In this document: piece after piece, positions 33,902 through 42,376 of the stretch
How the letters are laid out: the number at the start of each line of letters is the position of its first letter
Position numbering within the stretch: position 1 is the stretch's first letter
Origin: RHLJ01 sp965212165
GTDB taxonomy: Bacteria > Bacteroidota > Rhodothermia > Balneolales > Balneolaceae
Direction of reading: 5' to 3'
Assembly: GCA_965212165.1 (NCBI GenBank)
Contig: OZ243096.1
Span: 1,736,001 to 1,800,000, forward strand
DNA: 64,000 bases
The notes under the pieces: generated by a model
Seen by the model: only the letters and a program-made list of their open reading frames with translations
Told to the model about the DNA's origin: nothing
The model's database searches: none
Made by a program: the position numbers and the translations under genes

Positions 33902-34797
33902 AATTGTTTGTGTGTTTGATGAAGTAGAGATCGATCAACATGAGTATATATCTCCGTTGTTAATATCGAGGAGTGCCCCAACATTTCTTGAACTGCTCTT
34001 AAATCGGCACCACCTTCGAGTAAATGTGTTGCAAAGGAATGCCGAAATATATGAGGATACACTTTCTTAGAAATATCGGCCTCTTTTGCTGCTTTTTGAA
34101 CAATATTCCAGATACTCATTCTAGTTAATGAACCACCTCTTTGGTTTAGAAATACCTTATTTCTGGCTTTTTCAGCTTTTTTTGGATTAAAAAAAAGAGG
34201 ACGAGCTTGTTCGATATAATGTTCAAGTGCTTCTTGTGCAATTTCTCCTACGGGTACGAGCCTTTCTTTGCTTCCTTTACCAATAACTCTAATAAATCCT
34301 ATTTCAAAAAACATACGATCTGTTTCTAGATCTGTAAGTTCACTGACACGCATTCCTGTTCCATATAAACATTCTAATATGGCTTTATCACGTATCCCTG
34401 CTGGTTTTGAAGTATCTGGAGTTTCAAGCATAGCTTCAATTTCAACAGTATCTAAAATCTCTGGTAGTTTCTGAGCTTTTTTAGGAAGATCAATTAACTC
34501 TGCAGGATTAGCGGCTGTTATACCTTCGACCACCGTAAATTCATGAAACCCACGAATGCTTGAAATATTTCGTGCAAGTGAACTAGCTGCTAAAAGTTCA
34601 TTATCAATTAAAAAGTTTAAAAAATCTTCGATATGAGATAAAGTAACCCCCGCAAGATCTGTAATCTTTTTTTCAACTAATAAAAATTGGAGATACCTAT
34701 TTAAGTCGTTTTTGTATGAAAGAATTGAATTTGTAGAAAGACCTTTTTCAAGTTTGATGAATTGTATATATAAATCCAATTCTTGTTTAAACCGCAC
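33886..34797 (-). CDS. xerD: Tyrosine recombinase XerD/XerC
   Basis: The 303-residue protein has a SAM-like N-terminal core-binding domain and a catalytic domain with the full set of residues: Arg150 (GTGMRVSELT), Lys174 (GKGSKER), His249 and Arg252 (HIFRHSFATHLL), His275 (LGHSSILTT) and nucleophile Tyr284 (EIYTHVD). The length is that of Xer enzymes that resolve chromosome dimers at dif, and no phage or integron context is present. XerD rather than XerC is a judgement from overall resemblance. It follows the HD-phosphodiesterase gene by 2 bp, so they are likely co-transcribed. Confidence 0.9.
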   Translation of the reverse strand: MRFKQELDLYIQFIKLEKGLSTNSILSYKNDLNRYLQFLLVEKKITDLAGVTLSHIEDFLNFLIDNELLAASSLARNISSIRGFHEFTVVEGITAANPAELIDLPKKAQKLPEILDTVEIEAMLETPDTSKPAGIRDKAILECLYGTGMRVSELTDLETDRMFFEIGFIRVIGKGSKERLVPVGEIAQEALEHYIEQARPLFFNPKKAEKARNKVFLNQRGGSLTRMSIWNIVQKAAKEADISKKVYPHIFRHSFATHLLEGGADLRAVQEMLGHSSILTTEIYTHVDRSLLHQTHKQFHPRA

Positions 34798-34799
34798 AA

Positions 34800-37208
34800 T
34801 TAGTTGGTTTTAGATTCTTCTTCCTGTGAGTCCTGAACTAGAGACTTAGTTTCTTGATCCTCTTTATTCCTAGTTTCTATTTTTTCAGCTTCAACCTTTG
34901 ATTTATCACTGTCTTCAGGATATTCAACTCTACTATGATAAATACCAACTAGAATATTGAGAAATGTTTCTTTGATTATCTGGAGATCGCGGAAAGTAAG
35001 AGGACAGTGACTAAGTTGACCTTCAGATACTCGATCATCAACCATTCGATTTACCAAATTTTCGAGCTTGCTATAGGTAGGACTCTTCATTGCTCTAGAA
35101 GCAGCTTCAATTCCATCAGCTAAAAGTAATATTCCAGTTTCTTTAGTACTTGGAAGTGGTCCATCATATTTGAATTGCTCTTTATCAAGCATCTCTTTCA
35201 AATTGTCGTCTTCTTTAGCTTTTTCGTAAAAATATCTGATTACTGAAGTACCATGATGAGTTTCGATAAAGTGAATGAGTGTTTGAGGTAGCCCGTGTTC
35301 ATCAGCCATTTTAACACCTTCACTAACATGAGCTTTTATAACCATTGCGCTCATTTGCGGTTTTAACTTATCATGCTCATTCACTCCACCGCTTTGATTT
35401 TCAACAAAGTATTCTGGCTTAATCATTTTACCAATATCATGGTATAGCGCGCCAACTCTGCTTAGTAAAGAATTTGCACCTATTGCAGAAGCCGCCGCTT
35501 CAGAAAGATTCGCTACTTGTAAACTATGATGGAAAGTACCCGGCGCTTTATTCATCAATTCTTTAAGCAATGGTTGGTTAGTATCTCCAAGTTCAAGTAG
35601 TGTAAAATCTGTTGTTACTCCAAAAATCTTTTCGAAAAGAAGAATGATTGGATAAGTAAATAGAATAAAAACTGAATTAATAGCTATATACATCAGGTTA
35701 TCAATAACAACATCCCAGCCTTCCATTTTGGCTAAACTAAATGCACCCATTGTTATCACATAGGTAAGGAAAACAACTCCTGGTGTTGTAAAGAAAAACT
35801 GTGAACGGTCTTTTACATCCCTTACAGAGAATACACCCATTGAACAGGCAGATATAGTAGCAATAGTAAATTCGAAATTATAGCCATGTACTAATCCTAT
35901 TAATGAAGCCAAAGTTACAGATGCAATAATCCCGACTCTAGAATCAAAAATTATTGTTAGTATTATTGGTGCTATTGCCACTGGTATTATAAAAGGATGT
36001 GCTACATCAAAATAAAGGATAAATGCAGTTCCAGCACTAATTAAACCGAGTGTTAAGAAAACAAGAAAGAAGAGAACATTATCGGTGCTAATTTTTCTTC
36101 GATAGAGATATAAGTACATAAAGAAAACTAGAGAGATAACAATGATAAGTACTACACCTCCTGAGAACCGGAGCCAACGTTCAAACTCAGATGCATTTAG
36201 TGCTCGGGCTGCATCAAGACTTTCTAGAATATTTGCAGTCTGTTCATTAACCATATCTCCACGACGAATAATTACCTGCCCTTGTGCCATTGCTCCTTTT
36301 GTAAGCGATATATTAGCAATAGCTTCATCTAAACGAGCCTGTCTTCGTTCCTGATTATAAATGTAGTTAGGTGCAATAACCTTATTGTAAAATTCGATTC
36401 CAAGTCTAGAAAGCTCTTCACTCAAAGCTCTGTTTAATTGGAATTGAGCAAATTCATTTGCGGCTCTCAAATCCCTAACGCGGGCTATATTAATTGATTG
36501 TTCGGTACTTTGGGCAGTATTTAGAACAGTAATTTGGTCTGCATTAATGGTTGCCTTGTTAGCATTAATGATTCCTTGATTGAGGAGTTGGTCAATTAAG
36601 GATTCCAACTGTTGCTTTACAATAATTCCAATAAATTGATTATCTCTAAGATTTTGACTTTTAACTTGATAGTAACTAGAAAGTAATGTATTCAACGAGA
36701 AATCAGTTAGTCCGATATTCGACTGTTCAAATTCTCTTCCAAAACGTAAACTATCATCTACAGTTGTTGGACTATTATTAGCTTTAGATGTTTGCCAATC
36801 ATTATAAGCTTCTAGTGTAGGTTGAAGCATTCTATAAAGTGAATCTAATCTTGTTTGGATAGTAATTGCAGCTTGATCGTCAACTACAAAAATAGGAGGG
36901 AGTTGTTCTTCTATAGATCTTTCTTCTGCCTCTAATTCGGCAACAGTTTTATTCAACGCGAATGTATAGGGAGCTGTTAAATCTTCAGCTCTCCAAGGTT
37001 GTCCAACGGTATAATTATAACTAGAACGAACTGTTGATCTTGGAAGTGAAAAAACGGAGATAAAAATAAAGCAAACAAAAATGAATACTCTTAGATAGGG
37101 ATTCCTTCTTAAGGAGTAAGCTTCTTGCTCCTTTTTCATCTTTTCGCCAAGAAGAGGAATCATTTCCTTTTTCTTAGGGCTTAACCCAATTTTTTCCAGA
37201 AAACCCAT
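34800..37208 (-). CDS. pgpH: 7TM-HD phosphodiesterase, PgpH-type (c-di-AMP hydrolase family)
   Basis: The 802-residue protein has a first transmembrane helix near 40, an extracytoplasmic domain of about 270 residues (7TMR-HDED), a block of seven helices (about 345-530) and a cytoplasmic HD domain. The HD site is visible as TFHHSLQVANLSEAAA, LYHDIGKMIKPEYF (His590-Asp591) and IETHHGTSVI. This plan matches PgpH, which hydrolyses cyclic di-AMP to pApA. The last 40 residues are highly charged and probably disordered. A promoter-like box lies 55 bp upstream. Confidence 0.9.
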   Translation of the reverse strand: MGFLEKIGLSPKKKEMIPLLGEKMKKEQEAYSLRRNPYLRVFIFVCFIFISVFSLPRSTVRSSYNYTVGQPWRAEDLTAPYTFALNKTVAELEAEERSIEEQLPPIFVVDDQAAITIQTRLDSLYRMLQPTLEAYNDWQTSKANNSPTTVDDSLRFGREFEQSNIGLTDFSLNTLLSSYYQVKSQNLRDNQFIGIIVKQQLESLIDQLLNQGIINANKATINADQITVLNTAQSTEQSINIARVRDLRAANEFAQFQLNRALSEELSRLGIEFYNKVIAPNYIYNQERRQARLDEAIANISLTKGAMAQGQVIIRRGDMVNEQTANILESLDAARALNASEFERWLRFSGGVVLIIVISLVFFMYLYLYRRKISTDNVLFFLVFLTLGLISAGTAFILYFDVAHPFIIPVAIAPIILTIIFDSRVGIIASVTLASLIGLVHGYNFEFTIATISACSMGVFSVRDVKDRSQFFFTTPGVVFLTYVITMGAFSLAKMEGWDVVIDNLMYIAINSVFILFTYPIILLFEKIFGVTTDFTLLELGDTNQPLLKELMNKAPGTFHHSLQVANLSEAAASAIGANSLLSRVGALYHDIGKMIKPEYFVENQSGGVNEHDKLKPQMSAMVIKAHVSEGVKMADEHGLPQTLIHFIETHHGTSVIRYFYEKAKEDDNLKEMLDKEQFKYDGPLPSTKETGILLLADGIEAASRAMKSPTYSKLENLVNRMVDDRVSEGQLSHCPLTFRDLQIIKETFLNILVGIYHSRVEYPEDSDKSKVEAEKIETRNKEDQETKSLVQDSQEEESKTN

Positions 37209-37262
37209 GAAATGTTACTCTTTAAGTTTTTTTGATAAGTTTACTATCCAGAAACTAATTTA

Positions 37263-37270
37263 CAAATCTA
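37263..37270 (-). promoter_or_regulatory. Bacteroidota-type -7 box for the PgpH gene
   Basis: On the minus strand TAGATTTG matches the TAnnTTTG consensus recognised by the Bacteroidota housekeeping sigma factor, 55 bp upstream of the start codon. A TTG 23 bp further upstream could serve as the -33 box, although the spacing is slightly long. Confidence 0.4.
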
Positions 37271-37312
37271 ATATTGCAATTATAGAATCTACGCAATAGT
37301 AATATACTTTAT

Positions 37313-38023
37313 TTATAAACTCTGCATTTGTTCTAGTGAAATACGGTTTTCGTAATATGCTTTTCCTACAACAACAGCATCAATATCTTCATTTTCTAAA
37401 GCTTGTAAATCGGCTAAAGAAGAAACTCCACCTGATGCAATCAACTTAATTTCTGGAAATTTTGATTTCAGTTCTATATAAAGTTCTAGATTCGGACCTG
37501 AAAGAGTACCGTCTTTTGAAATATCAGTGCACAGAATTTCTTGAAGTCCATGATCAATCATTCTTGAGACAAATGAATCTATAGATTCTGAAGCAGTTTC
37601 TAGCCAACCACCATATGCAATTTTACCATCTTTAAGATCCATGCCTAGAATGCTTTGATCTGGATATTCTTTAAGTAGTTTCAACCAATCTGGTTCGTTT
37701 TTTACAGCCATTGAACTACAAATTACTTTCGAGATTCCACCATTCAATAAATACTCGGCATTTTCAAAAGTTCGTATTCCACCACCTGTTTGAACTGAAA
37801 TTCCTAATTCATTAATTACCTGCTTAATATGAGGTAAGTTAACAAAATGACCTTCTTTAGCTCCATTCAAATCAACAATATGAATGTGAGAAAACCCAGC
37901 TTTTTGGAAATCACCAGCTTGACCTAGAGGTGATTCATTATATACGGTAACTTCATCATAACTTCCTTTATGAAGGCGTACACACTGTCCATTTAATAAA
38001 TCGATTGCAGGAATAACTTGCAT
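37313..38023 (-). CDS. hisA: HisA, phosphoribosylformimino-5-aminoimidazole carboxamide ribotide isomerase
   Basis: The 236-residue TIM barrel starts VIPAIDLLNGQCVRL with the catalytic Asp8, and has IHIVDLNGAKEG, QTGGGIRTFENAEYLL, CTDISKDGTLSGPN with the second catalytic Asp, and LIASGGVSSLADL. It converts ProFAR to PRFAR in histidine synthesis. It starts 21 bp after hisH and is the last his gene in this operon. hisF and hisIE, which usually follow, are not found; the next minus-strand gene downstream is pgpH. Confidence 0.95.
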   Translation of the reverse strand: MQVIPAIDLLNGQCVRLHKGSYDEVTVYNESPLGQAGDFQKAGFSHIHIVDLNGAKEGHFVNLPHIKQVINELGISVQTGGGIRTFENAEYLLNGGISKVICSSMAVKNEPDWLKLLKEYPDQSILGMDLKDGKIAYGGWLETASESIDSFVSRMIDHGLQEILCTDISKDGTLSGPNLELYIELKSKFPEIKLIASGGVSSLADLQALENEDIDAVVVGKAYYENRISLEQMQSL

Positions 38024-38044
38024 GAAATGTCTAATTATTTATTT

Positions 38045-38641
38045 TCAGTTTTTATAAACGAAATCGAGGAAATTCTGAAGAATCTTTGCCCCAGTAACTC
38101 CCGATTTTTCTGGGTGAAATTGAACTCCAAAATAATTGTCTTTAGCAACTACAGCAATGAAAGGTCTAATATAGTCACAACTTGCGACAGTAAACTCATT
38201 ATCTGGAGCAAAGTAACTATGTACAAAATACAAGTGTTCGTTAGTTTCTATACCTTTTAATAGCGGATGCTCTTGACTTACTGATAAAGTATTCCAACCC
38301 ATGTGTGGTACTTTCTCTGTTTCAGATTCAAATTTTAAAAGCTCACCAGGGATAACTCCAAGTCCTTTAGTATTACCTTCGCTAGAGGATTCAAATAATA
38401 ATTGCATTCCAACACAAATTCCCAGAACAGGTTTTTTCGTATTTTTTAACCACTTATCTACTCCCGTTTCTTGTAAAGATTCCATTGCAGAATAAGCATG
38501 GCCAACTCCTGGAAAAATAACCCCATCGGCAGCATCTAGTTCCTCGGGTGTTTCAGCTAGAAAATAATTTACACCAAGACGATCAAGAGCGTTTGAAACT
38601 GATGCAATATTTCCAGCTCTGTACTTGATTAGTGCGATCAT
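38045..38641 (-). CDS. hisH: HisH, glutamine amidotransferase subunit of imidazole glycerol phosphate synthase
   Basis: The 198-residue class-I glutaminase has GVGHAYSAMESL, the nucleophile Cys in LGICVGMQLLFE, and the His/Glu of the triad in FGVQFHPEKSG. It supplies ammonia to HisF, which forms imidazole glycerol phosphate and AICAR. The start codon directly follows the hisB stop. Its partner hisF is outside the window, which is slightly unusual because HisH works only as a complex with HisF. Confidence 0.95.
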   Translation of the reverse strand: MIALIKYRAGNIASVSNALDRLGVNYFLAETPEELDAADGVIFPGVGHAYSAMESLQETGVDKWLKNTKKPVLGICVGMQLLFESSSEGNTKGLGVIPGELLKFESETEKVPHMGWNTLSVSQEHPLLKGIETNEHLYFVHSYFAPDNEFTVASCDYIRPFIAVVAKDNYFGVQFHPEKSGVTGAKILQNFLDFVYKN

Positions 38642-39535
38642 TTATAAAGCTCCTTTTGAGCTTGGAATTTGATTCTTGATTCGTGGATTTTTTTCAACTG
38701 CAGTTTTAAGTACTCTTGCAAATCCTTTAAATATCGCTTCAATTTTATGATGATCATTTTCACCTTTAAATTCGATATGGAGTGTTGCTTTTAAATTCAT
38801 AGCAAGACTATAAAAAAAGTGTTTAACCATTTCGGTTGGTAAATCACCTACATATTCTCTAGTGAAGTCACCTTCAAAAACTAAAAAAGGTCTACCTGAT
38901 AGGTCTATAGCTACCGTAGCTTGTGCTTCATCCATTGGAAGCACAAAAGCATATCGTTCAATTCCTTTTTTATCACCAAGTGCTTTAGTTATAGTATCTC
39001 CAAGGGCAATTGCAACATCCTCAATAGTGTGATGTTCATCAACTTCTAAATCACCATCACATGATAAATCTAAATCTACAAAACCATGTCTGGCTATTTG
39101 TTCGAGCATATGATCAAAGAAATTTAGCCCTGTTTTAATATTCGATTTTCCAGTTCCATCTAAGTTTAATGAAATAGAAATATCGGTTTCATTGGTTTTG
39201 CGATGGAGGGAAGCTTTACGTTGGATACCTTGATTTAGTGAATCTAAAAGTTCACTTAAGTCATATCCCGAAGCAATTATATCATCTCCAATCCAAAATT
39301 CTAATTTCCCTTCGCTTTTATCAAATTCGATAATGCCATCGGCTTCAGTTTCTTTAAAATCTATGATAAGCCCCTCATGATTTAATAATTGAAGCTGTCT
39401 TTTCGAAATTTTAGTTTTATCTACACATATCTGATATCCCTTTGATATTAAATCAGTTAGAAATTGCAAAACACCTTTTGCTAAGAGTTGTTTGTCGTCA
39501 GAAATAATTATTGGTGCTTCGATCCAGATTTTCAT
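38642..39535 (-). CDS. hisB: Imidazoleglycerol-phosphate dehydratase with degenerate HAD-like N-terminal extension
   Basis: Residues 106-297 are a complete IGP dehydratase: FFDHMLEQIARHGF, VDEHHTIEDVAIALG, ERYAFVLPMDEAQATV, HDLEIEF-region HHKIEAIFKGFARVL and the normal end IPSSKGAL. The His-rich motifs bind the two manganese ions. Residues 1-105 are extra. They follow a HAD-like layout (IWIEAP, KGYQICVDK, then FWIGDDIIASG resembling HAD motif IV), but the essential DxDGT nucleophile motif of histidinol-phosphatase is absent. Bifunctional HisB of E. coli and many Bacteroidota has a working HAD domain of about 165 residues there. The dehydratase step is therefore expected, but the phosphatase step is probably not. 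Confidence 0.92.
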   Translation of the reverse strand: MKIWIEAPIIISDDKQLLAKGVLQFLTDLISKGYQICVDKTKISKRQLQLLNHEGLIIDFKETEADGIIEFDKSEGKLEFWIGDDIIASGYDLSELLDSLNQGIQRKASLHRKTNETDISISLNLDGTGKSNIKTGLNFFDHMLEQIARHGFVDLDLSCDGDLEVDEHHTIEDVAIALGDTITKALGDKKGIERYAFVLPMDEAQATVAIDLSGRPFLVFEGDFTREYVGDLPTEMVKHFFYSLAMNLKATLHIEFKGENDHHKIEAIFKGFARVLKTAVEKNPRIKNQIPSSKGAL

Positions 39536-39640
39536 GATGTCTGAGTAAATTATGTAGGTTTAAAAATGTTACCTAATTGTGATGAATTGAAGAATTTAAA
39601 GTTATAAAATCTAGTAATCGTTAATGTAACAAGTTCAACA

Positions 39641-40033
39641 ATGAAAATTTTTATTTGGCTCTTACGAATAATTGCAGCTGGAATAATGCTACAAACTCTA
39701 TTTTTTAAATTTACTGGGTCTCCAGAGTCCATATTTATATTCGAAACTGTTGGAATGGAACCATTTGGTAGATATTTATCTGGAGTATTCGAATTGATGT
39801 CTTCAGTACTTCTTCTAATGCCTCGTACAACATGGCTTGGCGCCATACTTGGATTAGGTGTCATGTTAGGAGCTATTGCCAGCCATTTAACAGTGCTTGG
39901 TATAGAGGTATTAGGTGACGGTGGTACTTTATTTACCATGGCCATCGTAGTGTTTTTAAGTTGTGCTACACTACTTTTTTTACACAAAGAAGACATTCCA
40001 ATTATTGGTAAAAGATTTAGCAAAGCTGATTAA
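39641..40033 (+). CDS. DoxX-family membrane protein, antisense within the his operon
   Basis: The 130-residue protein has four predicted membrane helices and the DoxX pattern: a first helix ending LFFKFTGSPES, then EPFGRYLSGVFELMSSVLLL, then MLGAIASHLTVLGIE, and a final helix VFLSCATLLFL. Its function is unknown; some DoxX proteins are tied to redox or sulfur metabolism. It is encoded opposite to his transcription, in the 494-bp gap between hisC and hisB, and its end overlaps the end of hisC by 4 bp. The antisense frame through this gap has unnatural composition, so this plus-strand gene is taken as the real one. Confidence 0.8.
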   Translation: MKIFIWLLRIIAAGIMLQTLFFKFTGSPESIFIFETVGMEPFGRYLSGVFELMSSVLLLMPRTTWLGAILGLGVMLGAIASHLTVLGIEVLGDGGTLFTMAIVVFLSCATLLFLHKEDIPIIGKRFSKAD

Positions 40034-41091
40034 TTTTTTAAAACACTTTCTAATATTTCAAAAAAGCGATCATTTTCTGCTGAAGTCCCAATGGTTAATC
40101 TAAGGCAGTTTTCACAATTAGGTTCGTTGCCTCGGTAACGTATTACAACCCCTTTATCGGCTATTTTTTTATAAATATTAAAAGCATCTTGAATTTTAAA
40201 GATGAGAAAATTTGCATCTGTTGGGTATACAATTTCAATCTGTGGAATTAGTTTAAGCCTCTTGATTACTTTTTCTCGTTCAGATTTAATCAATTCTACT
40301 TTACCTTTCATAGCATTGATATTTTTAAATCCTTTTAAAGCTGCTTTTGATGTAAGTTTATTGACATTATAGGGTGCTTTAACTTTCATCATAAGTTCGA
40401 TGATTTCAGGGCTCGCCAAAGCAACTCCTAATCGAATTCCTGCCAAACCAAAGGCTTTTGACATCGTTTGAAGAATCACCAGATTTTTTCTCTCTAGAAC
40501 TTCTTTGGAAAAACTTTCTTGACTACTGAAATCAATATAGGCTTCGTCTAGGACAATAATTCCTTGAAATGAATCAGCAATTTTAAGTATATCACTTGCT
40601 TTTAAAATATTCCCTGTAGGATTATTTGGAGAACATAAAAATAGGAGCTTGGTATTCTTTGTTGCAGCCGCTAGAGTCTCCTCAACTTGTAGCTGAAAAT
40701 CTGGTGTAAGCAGAACTTCATCAACAGCAATATCATTGATCTTAGCTGAAACTTTATACATCCCATAAGTAGGTGGGGTAATTAGAATACGATCTTTTCC
40801 CGGGATACAGAAAATGCGAAATAATAAATCAATTGCTTCATCGCTTCCAACACCTACAAAAATATTCTGAAGATTCAGATTCCTGAATTCCGCAATTTTC
40901 GTTCTAAGTTCTTCTTGATAAGGGTACGGATATCTATTGAGTTCTAAATTGTCTTCAAAGGGAGCACCAAATGAATTTTCATTAGCATCTAAAAGAATTC
41001 CAGAGTCGTAATCATCTCTTGCACTTCGATATGGTGTAAGATCTAAGATGTTTTGACGAACTAGTGTTTTTATGTCAACTTGGTTTTTCAT
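40030..41091 (-). CDS. hisC: Histidinol-phosphate aminotransferase
   Basis: The 353-residue PLP fold-type-I aminotransferase has LDANENSFGAP at the start, GVGSDEAIDLLFRIFC, FLCSPNNPTGNIL, VLDEAYIDFS, and the PLP lysine in QTMSKAFGLAGIRLG. It makes L-histidinol phosphate from imidazole-acetol phosphate and glutamate. Its start overlaps the hisD stop by 4 bp (ATGA), the usual sign of translational coupling. Its end overlaps the antisense DoxX gene by 4 bp. Length and motifs are normal. Confidence 0.95.
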   Translation of the reverse strand: MKNQVDIKTLVRQNILDLTPYRSARDDYDSGILLDANENSFGAPFEDNLELNRYPYPYQEELRTKIAEFRNLNLQNIFVGVGSDEAIDLLFRIFCIPGKDRILITPPTYGMYKVSAKINDIAVDEVLLTPDFQLQVEETLAAATKNTKLLFLCSPNNPTGNILKASDILKIADSFQGIIVLDEAYIDFSSQESFSKEVLERKNLVILQTMSKAFGLAGIRLGVALASPEIIELMMKVKAPYNVNKLTSKAALKGFKNINAMKGKVELIKSEREKVIKRLKLIPQIEIVYPTDANFLIFKIQDAFNIYKKIADKGVVIRYRGNEPNCENCLRLTIGTSAENDRFFEILESVLKN

Positions 41092-42374
41092 TTTATGTCC
41101 TTCAATCGAATGCTAATAGCATTTTTATGAGCATGTAGACCTTCTAAATCTGCAAGAATCTCAACTGTAGGCCCAATATTTTTAAGCCCTTCTTGTGAAA
41201 GACTTTGCATTGTAATCGATTTTTGAAAAGAAGATAGATTTACTCCACTGTACATTCTTGCATAGCCATAAGTTGGTAAGGTATGGTTTGTACCCGAAGC
41301 ATAGTCACCAACACTTTCGGGAGTGTATTGACCAAAAAATATCGACCCTGCGTTTAGAATTTTTGATTCTAAAGATTCAGCATTATCCACATTTACAATT
41401 AGATGTTCCGGTGCATAATTGTTTGAAAATATTATCGCATCATCTAATGTCTCAACAATTACTGAAAAACTATTCTCCAAGGCTTTTGTAGTCATCTCTT
41501 TTCTTGGGAGAACATCCAATTGAACATTTAATTCATTTTCCAATAATGACAAATCAAAATCAGAAGTAGCAACTAAAACAACTTGACTATCTCCACCGTG
41601 TTCTGCCTGTGAAAGTAAATCTGCAGCTACATAGGAAGGATTTGCATTAGCATCTGCAATTACTAATACTTCTGAAGGTCCAGCTGGCATATCTATACTT
41701 ATTTGAGCTTCACTATTTTGTAGAATCATTTTTGCAGCAGTCACAAACTGATTACCTGGTCCAAAAATTTTATCTACTTTTGGAATCGATTCAGTTCCAA
41801 ATGCCATCGCTGCTACAGCCTGTGAGCCTCCAGCTAAAAGAATTTTATTTACTCCTGCTTTTTGAGCTATATAAATAATTTCTGGTGCTACGCTTCCATC
41901 AGGTTTAGGAGGAGTAGCAAGAATAATTGTTGAACAGCCTGCAATCATAGCTGGAATTGATAGCATCATAGCAGTTGATGGAAGAACCGCAGTTCCTCCT
42001 GGTACATATAATCCAACTCTTTCAATCGGTCGAGTTACACGCTTACATACAACCCCTTTCATCGTCTCTACTTCCAATGGAGTTGTGTGTTGGGCTTTGT
42101 GAAATTTGTATATATTCTCGAAAGCAATATCAATGGCTTCTTTAGTCTCTTTTGAAAGTGAAATGGAAACTTTATTTGGATCGAGAGCAACTTCATCAAG
42201 ATCTGCACCTTCAAATTTTTTGGTAAATACTTTTATAGCAGCATCACCATCTTCTTCAACATGCTTTAAAATTGGTTCTACTATTCCAAAAATGGATTTA
42301 AAATCCATTTTGGGTCGCTTTAACAGAGCTTCTTTTTTTACCGAAGATAATTTATTGTACTGGTAAGATTTCAT
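41088..42374 (-). CDS. hisD: Histidinol dehydrogenase
   Basis: The 428-residue protein has the HisD landmarks: GLYVPGGTAVLPSTAMML, IFGPGNQFVTAAKM, DMPAGPSEVLVIAD, LLSQAEHGGDSQ with the zinc-binding Gln/His, NAGSIFFG and GTNHTLPT with further catalytic His, and GLHAHKNAI with the C-terminal zinc His. It performs the last two NAD-dependent oxidations from histidinol to histidine. It begins 2 bp after hisG and overlaps hisC by 4 bp. Confidence 0.96.
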   Translation of the reverse strand: MKSYQYNKLSSVKKEALLKRPKMDFKSIFGIVEPILKHVEEDGDAAIKVFTKKFEGADLDEVALDPNKVSISLSKETKEAIDIAFENIYKFHKAQHTTPLEVETMKGVVCKRVTRPIERVGLYVPGGTAVLPSTAMMLSIPAMIAGCSTIILATPPKPDGSVAPEIIYIAQKAGVNKILLAGGSQAVAAMAFGTESIPKVDKIFGPGNQFVTAAKMILQNSEAQISIDMPAGPSEVLVIADANANPSYVAADLLSQAEHGGDSQVVLVATSDFDLSLLENELNVQLDVLPRKEMTTKALENSFSVIVETLDDAIIFSNNYAPEHLIVNVDNAESLESKILNAGSIFFGQYTPESVGDYASGTNHTLPTYGYARMYSGVNLSSFQKSITMQSLSQEGLKNIGPTVEILADLEGLHAHKNAISIRLKDIK

Positions 42375-42376
42375 TT

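Noticed and set aside
33886..34797. Integrase marking a mobile element
   Set aside because: The recombinase has XerC/XerD length and motifs, lies in an operon with pgpH, and no phage, integron or attachment-site features surround it.
39550..40023. 157-codon minus-strand frame between hisC and hisB
   Set aside because: It is antisense to the clear DoxX-family gene, and its Pro/Ser/Asn-rich composition is typical of a shadow frame.
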